A DNA stretch of 32,347 nucleotides, taken from NCBI GenBank assembly GCA_014377485.1, contig JACMPM010000041.1, positions 1 through 32,347 on the forward strand, given 5' to 3'. The notes under the pieces are model-generated. The model made no database searches and was not told the DNA's origin. It saw only the letters and a list, made by a program, of their open reading frames with translations. This document shows positions 25,746 through 32,347 of the stretch, one piece after another (within the stretch, counting starts at the first letter, position 1; each line of letters opens with the position of its first letter). Both the position numbers and the translations under genes were made by a program. This DNA is from Bacteriovorax sp. (GTDB lineage: Bacteria > Bdellovibrionota > Bacteriovoracia > Bacteriovoracales > Bacteriovoracaceae).

Positions 25746-26410
25746 ATTGTATCCTTTGATGCCGAAGTCGCTGGAAATTTTTGGTTCACTGAAAAATTAC
25801 TCATTGCCTGAATTTGAGATCCGCTGCTTATATTTGTCCCTGGCCCCATTTTGGTAAAAGCACCAACAAAAGTGTAGCTTCCTATTTTTATTTTTCTTAC
25901 GTAGACAAAAAAATTTCCATTTTTTACTCTCAAAAGATGTGAAGACATATAAGTGTTGTGACCGAAAATCACAAAATCTCCGACTTCCATTAAGCCTCGA
26001 TCGTTCACCACTGTTCCAGGTGTCCAAAAAACACTCTTCCCAATTTGACTTCCCCAGGCCCGAAGCCATGCACTATAGAGACCCGGAAGAAAAAATAGGA
26101 GCCTTTCCAGTTGAGGAAATACCAGGTAGATCTGTTGAATCCGGAGGGAGAATAACCAAGGTGAAAAGGATTTTTCAGCAAGACCTATATAATTACCGCC
26201 TTCTTTAAGTGGGTAGATGCCCAGAACGATTCGTTGAATGAAAAGCGGAAGCAAATAGGGAACAATACAAAATAAAACAAAGAATATTAAGCATTTGGTT
26301 AGAACGAATTGAGCAAATAAAAAAAGCATGAGTGAAAAAAATATTAATGGAAAAAAATGCTGTAAGCGTTTAAACAAAAAATTTAATATATCATCTTTAT
26401 ATATAGTCAT
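25742..26410 (-). CDS. Hexapeptide-repeat acyltransferase with N-terminal membrane part
   Basis: A 222-residue protein. The first 75 residues hold two hydrophobic stretches (FPLIFFSLMLFLFAQFVL, then LIFFVLFCIVPYLLPLFI). The rest shows left-handed beta-helix turns: IGKSVFWTPGTVV, MEVGDFVIFGHNTYMSS, IKIGSYTFVGAFTKMGPGTNI. HNTYMSSH could supply a catalytic His. I chose the ATG at 26410 because the longer frame (to 26503) would run into the divergent P450 gene. No strong ribosome site is seen, which leaves the start uncertain. It overlaps ynbA by four bases and so belongs to the same lipid operon. Transfer of an acyl or acetyl group to a lipid or sugar is inferred. Confidence 0.78.
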   Translation of the reverse strand: MTIYKDDILNFLFKRLQHFFPLIFFSLMLFLFAQFVLTKCLIFFVLFCIVPYLLPLFIQRIVLGIYPLKEGGNYIGLAEKSFSPWLFSLRIQQIYLVFPQLERLLFFLPGLYSAWLRAWGSQIGKSVFWTPGTVVNDRGLMEVGDFVIFGHNTYMSSHLLRVKNGNFFVYVRKIKIGSYTFVGAFTKMGPGTNISSGSQIQAMSNFSVNQKFPATSASKDTI

Positions 26411-26453
26411 TCTAAAATTATAAATCAATTTACGAAAATAAAAATAAGGAAAT

Positions 26454-27788
26454 ATGAGACGAGCAGTAAAACCACCACGCGATTTTTTTTGGGGCCCAAT
26501 CACCGGGCACGCCTTAAGTTTGAGAAAGAGCCGTCTATCCTATATGTATGCTTGTCTAAAACAGTATGGTGATTTCATCGAGATGTACTTAGGAAAACAA
26601 AGGACTTTGCTGGTCAACGACCCGGCCGGTTTAAAATATGTTTTGCTAGATAATGGTAAGAATTATCCCAAAAATACACCAGGCTACAAAAGAGTTGCTG
26701 AAGTTCTGGGCCAGGGAGTTTTTACTGATGTCGGTGAAGAATGGAAAATTGGCAGAAAGGCCATTCAACCTACTTTTAATCCGAGTAAATTTGATCATTA
26801 CTTTTCTATCGTCGCTGATGAAACACAAAAAACCATAAACCAGATTAAGGACAACGCAAAAATAAATCGCTCAATCAATATATCATCATGGTCTACAAGA
26901 TATGCTTTGCATGTTATTGGAAGAAGTTTATTAAATGAAACGCTTGAAGATAGTTTTAATATCATTAGTAAAAATTTATCACATCTCATTGACCTGACCG
27001 AAAAAAAAATGACATATATTACTCCCATTAAAACTCTGTTCAAATGGAGACTAGAGAAAGATTTCAATAGTACGCTAAAAGTTTTAGATGATGAGATTAT
27101 AAAGATTATTGCCAACGAAAAACAAAAAGTTCGATCACCCAAAGAGAATATGCTGCATGCGCTGTTTGATTCTCCAATGAATTTTAGTGATAAAAAAATT
27201 CTGTCACAAGTTAAAACGATGATTTTTGCAGGCCATGAAACTACTGCCAATGTCATCACTTGGGCCTTTTATTTTTTGTCCCTACATCCACAATGGCAGG
27301 AAAAAATCTTTAGTGAATTTAAGGATCATGATTTTTCCATCACTAGTGAAGAAGATCTTAAAACATTTTCTTCTATCAATTTATTTTTAAATGAAGTTTT
27401 GCGAATGAGGCCACCTGCCTGGTCTTTTGGTCGTGTGGCAATAGCAAAAGACCGCATTCATGACGAAGAGATAAATGCTGGAGATCTAATATCCATCTCT
27501 CCATTTCTAATACATCATCACCCGGACTTTTGGGAAAACCCTGAAGATTTTATGCCTGAGCGATTTCTAAAAGCACCAGCACCCTTTACTTTTATACCTT
27601 ACGGAGCAGGTCAGAGAATTTGTATGGGGGAGAGATTGGCAAATTTAGAAATGTGCATGTTTCTCCTTCATGCCATTAAAGAATTTACTTTCACTTTTTC
27701 TTCTCAAACTATTAATGTTCAAATGAATGCTCAAGTTTCATTAAGACCAGATCAGGCCATTTATCTTGATGTAGAAGTTAGAAAATAG
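26454..27788 (+). CDS. Cytochrome P450 monooxygenase (second in window)
   Basis: A 444-residue P450. The oxygen-activation motif is FAGHETTANVITW, the ExxR helix is NEVLRMRPPAW, PERF follows, and the haem loop is PYGAGQRICMG with axial Cys390. It is distinct from the P450 at 7810-9096 but of the same broad CYP102/CYP4-like type, with matching layout (GEEWK, R-K-x-IRP/IQP, ESMR/NEVLR). AAGGA lies five bases ahead of the ATG. Only 43 bases separate its start from the start of the divergent acyltransferase, so one or both promoters must lie partly inside coding sequence. It is followed after 52 bases by a nitroreductase, which might not be functionally linked. The substrate is unknown. Confidence 0.95.
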   Translation: MRRAVKPPRDFFWGPITGHALSLRKSRLSYMYACLKQYGDFIEMYLGKQRTLLVNDPAGLKYVLLDNGKNYPKNTPGYKRVAEVLGQGVFTDVGEEWKIGRKAIQPTFNPSKFDHYFSIVADETQKTINQIKDNAKINRSINISSWSTRYALHVIGRSLLNETLEDSFNIISKNLSHLIDLTEKKMTYITPIKTLFKWRLEKDFNSTLKVLDDEIIKIIANEKQKVRSPKENMLHALFDSPMNFSDKKILSQVKTMIFAGHETTANVITWAFYFLSLHPQWQEKIFSEFKDHDFSITSEEDLKTFSSINLFLNEVLRMRPPAWSFGRVAIAKDRIHDEEINAGDLISISPFLIHHHPDFWENPEDFMPERFLKAPAPFTFIPYGAGQRICMGERLANLEMCMFLLHAIKEFTFTFSSQTINVQMNAQVSLRPDQAIYLDVEVRK

Positions 27789-27840
27789 TGTTAAATTTTT
27801 ATGATTAAAAATTAAATAAACCAAGATATAAGGAGCGTTA

Positions 27841-28491
27841 ATGGAAAACTTATCACCAGCAAAATTAATTGAATCACTAGAGTGGCGTTATGCAACCAAG
27901 AAATTTGATGCATCAAAGAAAATCGATGAAAAAACATGGGCATGTTTAGAGCAAGCCTTGATTTTGAGTCCTTCTTCTTATGGACTTCAACCTTGGAAAT
28001 TTATTATTGTTCAAAACACAGAAATCAAAAATAAATTGAAGGCCGTTTCTTGGAATCAAGCGCAAGTCTCAGATTGTTCTCACCATGTGGTCTTCGTCAT
28101 TAAAGAAAAGATGGATGAAGAGCATATTGCTTATTTCATTAATCAAACTGCAAAAGTTCGTAATCAAGATGCTCAAAGTATGGAAGGGTATAAAAAAATG
28201 ATGATTGGCGATCTGGTAACGGGGCCCCGAAGCCATGTAATTTCTGAATGGGCCGCTCGCCAGGCCTATATTGCACTTGGAAATTTTATGACTGCCGCTG
28301 CTGTGATCGGTGTGGATACATGTCCGCTTGAAGGAATTGATCCGGTAAAATATGATGAAATTTTAGGTCTTACTGGATCTGGATGGAAAGTTGTTGTTGC
28401 CTGTCCGGCCGGATACCGAGCTGATGATGATAAATATTCAGCGGCCAAAAAAGTCAGGTTTGACACTAAAGACTTGATTATCCACAAGTAG
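27841..28491 (+). CDS. NAD(P)H nitroreductase family flavoprotein (NfsB-like)
   Basis: A 216-residue FMN-dependent oxidoreductase, close in length to E. coli NfsB (217). The N-terminal RYATKKFDASKKI and LSPSSYGLQPWKFIIV hold the FMN-phosphate and flavin contacts. AARQAYIALGNFMTAAAVIGVDTCPLEG is the second family block, and GWKVVVACPAGYRADDDK is the C-terminal strand. It probably reduces quinones or nitro compounds with NAD(P)H. AAGGAG is eight bases before the ATG. It follows the second P450 by 52 bases and may share its transcript. A perfect 11-bp inverted repeat lies after the stop. Confidence 0.92.
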   Translation: MENLSPAKLIESLEWRYATKKFDASKKIDEKTWACLEQALILSPSSYGLQPWKFIIVQNTEIKNKLKAVSWNQAQVSDCSHHVVFVIKEKMDEEHIAYFINQTAKVRNQDAQSMEGYKKMMIGDLVTGPRSHVISEWAARQAYIALGNFMTAAAVIGVDTCPLEGIDPVKYDEILGLTGSGWKVVVACPAGYRADDDKYSAAKKVRFDTKDLIIHK

Positions 28492-28513
28492 TTAATGGCC
28501 TTTATTTTATCTT

Positions 28514-28552
28514 CCACCAACTGACAATAATTAGACGCACTTCAGTTGGTGG
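28514..28552. terminator. Long perfect hairpin after nitroreductase gene
   Basis: CCACCAACTGA (28514-28524) and TCAGTTGGTGG (28542-28552) are exact complements of 11 bases with a 17-base loop. No T run follows on either strand, so it may be a transcript-end stabiliser or a protein site rather than a standard intrinsic terminator. Confidence 0.5.
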
Positions 28553-28680
28553 TACATTCAATCTTAATCACTAAAGTACTATTTTCTCATATCCTTATTT
28601 AGACTGCCGATAATCTCTTAAAATACCTACTGATGAATCATTAATGTTTCTAGGATTTTTTTAGTATTTAAGGATTATCC

Positions 28681-31600
28681 ATGAAAAATTCACTTATTCT
28701 TTTTATGCTTCTGCCATTTCTAATATTTGTTGGATGCTCCAAAAAAGGAGTTACGCCTGCAAAATTTAAATTAAATATTGCTGGCATGACGGGCACAGTA
28801 AACGGCATTGCGATTAGTGATGGAATTCTTTATGGAAAATCTGATAAAGGGGATTATTTCGGGCATGTGATCAGTTCAACAAGTGAATCATTTACTATGC
28901 CAAATGGTAATTGGACTTTCCAAGCTTTCATTTGGGACGCAGCTGTTAACAATACTCTTTCTGGCGCAACAGCGATGAATGGTAACGTTTATTGTGGATC
29001 TTCAACGGCCGCACTTTCCGGTGCCGACGTAAATCTTTCATTGAATTTAACAAATGCCAATTGTACTAATGGTGCTTTTGCAGCTGCCGGAAGAACATAT
29101 ACAGATACCCAAACAATTCCGCAAAAAAGATTTGCAGAATTATTTTTCGAAGAGTGTGACGAACTAATGGCCGTTCCTGGATTTACTTGTGGCCTTAATC
29201 ACCAAGGAAGTGCGCTTTCCTATAAAGTCGTATTTAACGAATTCAGTTCAGGATTTGCTTCTGGAACCGGTGCCATTGAGTCGGCATGTTTGGTTGTAGG
29301 CACGACAACAGGTAAAATGTTTGATTCGAGCAGCCATGGTTTACCAGTGAATTTTCCAAGCGGTAATGGATTTTCAGTAAACGTTAAGATGTATTTAAGT
29401 AATGATTGTGACGTTGGTGATCCCACTGGCCCTAAAGGCGTTCACGTGGCTCATTTTCCTGGCGGTTTAGGAGTTCAAAATGGACCTAATGATGTTATGA
29501 TTGCCTCAGTCAACAGCTGTCCTCATCTTTTTGCAACCGTTACACCTATGCAAAATTTAGCATGTCTAGATGTGCTGGGTACAATTTCTACAGATTGTAT
29601 TTCTAATCAACCTATCATCAATCGTTTTAGTTCAAGTTGTTTAAGTGGTTTAACTGCGGCTACGACTTCCTTAAAACATTTGGTATCAATTCCAACGCCA
29701 AATTTATGTTCTAAATATATTAACTCTTCAACAACAATCGGTGCTCATCCATTTGCTGGTGGTGATGGAACTAACTTGCGTCCATATAAAATTTGTACAG
29801 AATGGCAGCTTAATCAAATAGGTGAGTATAATGCACCCTCTAACTATGAAACTTCTTCATATAAATTAATGAACGATCTCGATATGAATAAAGCAGATTT
29901 TTTAGGCCCTTATCCAAAACCTTTTTGTGTTGGTGTCGCTAACTCTTTGGTTAAGGATCATCATAATTTAAATTCGTTGGATAAAATTGCTGAAAACTCT
30001 TCATGCACTACATTTGAAACAACAAATTTAGGATTCTCTGGAACATTTAATGGTAACGATAAAACAATTCGTAATGGAAGAATTTCAGCTAAATCTGCTT
30101 CAGGACTTGGCCTTGTTCGATATCTCAATGGTGGAACCATTAAAAATCTCAGCTTCAATAATTTGGAAGTTGGAGGACGCGATCATGTTGGGGGCATTGC
30201 CGGTAACGCTGCCCCAGCTACTTTTAATCCAAGGATTGAAAATATCTTTATCGATAATTTAAATCTGGAAGCTGAGAGCAATGGAGGCACTTATGGTGAC
30301 TTTGTTGGCGGGATTGCAGGTCGTATGAATGGTACTCCTGCAACTGCCTTGATCAATAATGTACATATCAACCATGGTCATGTTCGCGCACGTGATGCAG
30401 CTGGGGGTCTGGTAGGCGATAATTTGGGAACTATTAATAATTCTCATTTTAGTGGAGTCGTAAAAACTGACCAAAATGTTGGAACTAATATTGGTGGTCT
30501 TGTTGGTTCTAATAATGCTGGCGCAATAACTAATTCTTATTCTGAAGGACTTATAAATGCTTCAACCTCATATATTGGCGGTATAGCTGGTTATAATTCG
30601 GGAACAGTAACGAGTGTATATTCAACTATGGCCATTTTGTCTCACTGGAGTAGCGTTGGAGCAAGTGTTGGCGGGATTGTCGCCAATAATAGTGGTGGTG
30701 GAACACTTACGGATGTTTATTTTGATGGATCTATAAAACATAATGGTGGTAGTTCTCCTGTTTTAAACGGTGTTATTGCGCAAGGAACCGGTGTTTCTTT
30801 ATGCTACAGCTCTTATTCTCCAGCGAGTACCTGTACGTCAAACTATACGGCCTTGAGAGATGGTGCTAGAAGCTTTACGACACCAGCAGCATGGTCTCAA
30901 ACTTCTGGATCAGTGCCTCGTCTGGCGTGGGAAATTCGTGCATGTCTTTTATCTGCCAATCAATTAGGTGTCTCTGCACAAGTATCAGCAGGAAGAGGAA
31001 CAACTAGTGCCGACCCGATTATTATTTGTAATCAATTTCAACTCAGTTCTGTAACAGGCAGACCATCAACTGAATTTTATCGAATGGCCGAAGATATTAA
31101 TATTTCTAATTGGACGGATGCTAACTTGATCACGACTTTTAATGGTGATTTTAACGGTGCAGGAAATGTTCTTTATGGTGCAAATTTGACAATGGTTTCC
31201 GATCCTAATCAATATGAAGGACTATTTAGAACAGTCGCTAGTTCTGGGAAAATTAAAAATCTAAAAGTTTATAGCAATGCAATTATGAATATAGCTGATA
31301 TCGATGACACAGGTACGGGAATGCTTATTGGCTTAAATCAGGGAACCGCAAACAATATTGAATTCTACGGAACGAATGTTTCAGGTGGTGATGATATTGG
31401 AACGGTTGCCGGAAGTAATTCAGGCACTATTTCGGATATAAAAATTGAAGAAGGAAGTGTCATAGGTAATCATGCCGTCGGTGGTGTCGCAGGCTTTACG
31501 AGCAGCACTAGTGTAATTTCTAAAATCGATATACAGACTAATGTTTCAAATATTTCTTCTGGAAACTTCGAATGGTTTGGAGGGATTGTCGGAAATAATA

Positions 31601-32347
31601 ATGGGCAAATTGATCAGGCCTCTTTTGGTGGTCAAATGACTACCTCGCCTTCAACTTCGGCTGGAGCACTTCATATCGGTGGAATCGCCGGGATCAATGC
31701 TGGACTTATAACCAATACCTATACTGATAATTATTCTTCAATCACCGTTAAAGATACTCAAAAAATTGGTGGTCTTATTGGAGAAAATATTTCAGGTGGG
31801 AATATAAATCGATCCTTTGCTCTTGGAAAATTGATTTATAATAACGGGGGAGCTGCAACTGTTGCTCAACCATTTCATTCTCTAGTCGGAGCTAACTCCG
31901 GTATCATTGGTGGCGACGTCTTCTATTTAGAAAATAATATTGGCTCACTCCTTGGGTCAACTTCAACGACTGCACCTTGTGTTGGTGGATCAGCGTGTCC
32001 TCTCTTGGCCAGTACTCCGTCTGGTAACTTATTTGGTCTTACTTATGGTGGTGGCGGTAATGGTTTGAGTACTCTTATTCCGATGACCCCAACGGCCTTT
32101 AGCATGACATATACAGGAGCTACCACATTATCAAGTAGTACCAATATTAATTACTATCAAAGCTATACAATAACGCCTTCAACAGGCCTTAGAACGGCAG
32201 CTCAGTTTGGGACGCTAGCATCTTTTTGCTCTAGTTGGTCTGGAAGCTTAGGAAATGAAGTCTGTATCAACGGTTATGATATTGCGGGCATGGATTTAAC
32301 TGTTCCTTCTGATGACCGTGGTGGAAATCGTCTTCTTGGCTATTATC
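28681..32347 (+). CDS. Giant lipoprotein with GLUG-like repeats, 3' end outside the window
   Basis: The frame is open from the ATG at 28681 to the last base, giving at least 1,222 codons. The N-terminus is a lipoprotein signal (MKNSLILFMLLPFLIFVGC, then SKKG), with lipid attachment expected at Cys19. AAGGA precedes the start. From about residue 360 onward there are many GLUG-type repeats (VGGIAGN, GGLVGSNNAG, IGGIAGYNSGTV, VGGVAGF, IGGLIGEN). They sit in two larger modules, each introduced by an ICxxxQL segment (IKICTEWQLNQIG-like and IIICNQFQLSS-like). Such repeats form a long beta-solenoid, as in surface adhesins. The N-terminal 350 residues are Cys-rich and of unknown fold. A role in attachment is inferred. 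Confidence 0.88.
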   Translation, partial: MKNSLILFMLLPFLIFVGCSKKGVTPAKFKLNIAGMTGTVNGIAISDGILYGKSDKGDYFGHVISSTSESFTMPNGNWTFQAFIWDAAVNNTLSGATAMNGNVYCGSSTAALSGADVNLSLNLTNANCTNGAFAAAGRTYTDTQTIPQKRFAELFFEECDELMAVPGFTCGLNHQGSALSYKVVFNEFSSGFASGTGAIESACLVVGTTTGKMFDSSSHGLPVNFPSGNGFSVNVKMYLSNDCDVGDPTGPKGVHVAHFPGGLGVQNGPNDVMIASVNSCPHLFATVTPMQNLACLDVLGTISTDCISNQPIINRFSSSCLSGLTAATTSLKHLVSIPTPNLCSKYINSSTTIGAHPFAGGDGTNLRPYKICTEWQLNQIGEYNAPSNYETSSYKLMNDLDMNKADFLGPYPKPFCVGVANSLVKDHHNLNSLDKIAENSSCTTFETTNLGFSGTFNGNDKTIRNGRISAKSASGLGLVRYLNGGTIKNLSFNNLEVGGRDHVGGIAGNAAPATFNPRIENIFIDNLNLEAESNGGTYGDFVGGIAGRMNGTPATALINNVHINHGHVRARDAAGGLVGDNLGTINNSHFSGVVKTDQNVGTNIGGLVGSNNAGAITNSYSEGLINASTSYIGGIAGYNSGTVTSVYSTMAILSHWSSVGASVGGIVANNSGGGTLTDVYFDGSIKHNGGSSPVLNGVIAQGTGVSLCYSSYSPASTCTSNYTALRDGARSFTTPAAWSQTSGSVPRLAWEIRACLLSANQLGVSAQVSAGRGTTSADPIIICNQFQLSSVTGRPSTEFYRMAEDINISNWTDANLITTFNGDFNGAGNVLYGANLTMVSDPNQYEGLFRTVASSGKIKNLKVYSNAIMNIADIDDTGTGMLIGLNQGTANNIEFYGTNVSGGDDIGTVAGSNSGTISDIKIEEGSVIGNHAVGGVAGFTSSTSVISKIDIQTNVSNISSGNFEWFGGIVGNNNGQIDQASFGGQMTTSPSTSAGALHIGGIAGINAGLITNTYTDNYSSITVKDTQKIGGLIGENISGGNINRSFALGKLIYNNGGAATVAQPFHSLVGANSGIIGGDVFYLENNIGSLLGSTSTTAPCVGGSACPLLASTPSGNLFGLTYGGGGNGLSTLIPMTPTAFSMTYTGATTLSSSTNINYYQSYTITPSTGLRTAAQFGTLASFCSSWSGSLGNEVCINGYDIAGMDLTVPSDDRGGNRLLGYY

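Noticed and set aside
26798-27259. Minus-strand open frame of 153 codons inside the second P450
   Set aside because: It is antisense to a full P450 with intact motifs and has no ribosome site or recognisable domain.
1-32347. tRNA, rRNA, CRISPR or insertion-sequence features
   Set aside because: No cloverleaf-like sequence, spaced direct repeats, or transposase motifs were seen on either strand by reading.

Overview
The window is AT-rich bacterial DNA with tightly packed genes, many overlapping by 1 or 4 bases, from what looks like a Gram-negative secretor of proteases. Two trypsin-like and two subtilisin-like exported proteases, a very large lipoprotein with GLUG-type repeats, and relatives of E. 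coli YnbA/B/C suggest a proteobacterium in the broad sense. A Bacteriovorax/Bdellovibrio-type predator would fit, but this is an inference. No rRNA, tRNA, CRISPR array, transposase or phage gene was seen.

Region 1 (1-7.8 kb) is a protease region. An S1 serine protease cut by the left edge (1-792) has a full-length paralogue at 2645-3538. Between them lie a small VOC-like protein and a dihydroorotase-family amidohydrolase. A minus-strand D-2-hydroxyacid dehydrogenase follows, then two tandem S8 proteases (4759-6147 and 6400-7773). Both S8 proteins lack the usual propeptide and have unusually wide spacing of the catalytic triad. A 42-nt intergenic element that can fold into a hairpin occurs twice, after the S1 gene and after the first S8 gene.

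Region 2 (7.8-20.5 kb) looks like a biosynthetic locus made of two divergent operons around a control region with two palindromes (15.2-15.3 kb). The minus-strand operon reads AMP-forming ligase, UbiA-like prenyltransferase, PEP-synthase-like phosphotransferase, GNAT acyltransferase, cytochrome P450. The plus-strand operon reads diacylglycerol-kinase-like lipid kinase, SDR reductase, a 682-residue protein whose C-terminal half resembles cyanobacterial acyl-ACP reductase, and a DUF3419/BtaA-like aminocarboxypropyltransferase. Together these suggest fatty aldehyde or alcohol production combined with assembly of an unusual lipid.

Region 3 (20.6-28.5 kb) is a second lipid locus built on homologues of E. 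coli ynbA, ynbB and ynbC, whose product is unknown: a CDP-alcohol phosphotransferase, a CdsA-type cytidylyltransferase and a hydrolase-methyltransferase fusion. It also has another methyltransferase, a small DMT/SMR-like membrane protein, a hexapeptide acyltransferase, a second P450 and a nitroreductase. No YnbD-like phosphatase is present.

Region 4 (28.7 kb to the end) is one open reading frame of more than 1,220 codons. It encodes a lipoprotein with GLUG-like repeats and runs off the right edge.

The main candidate for an undescribed system is the neighbouring pair of lipid loci (7.8-27.8 kb): an AAR-like reductase, BtaA-like transferase, UbiA, PEP-synthase-like enzyme and two P450s next to a split Ynb set.
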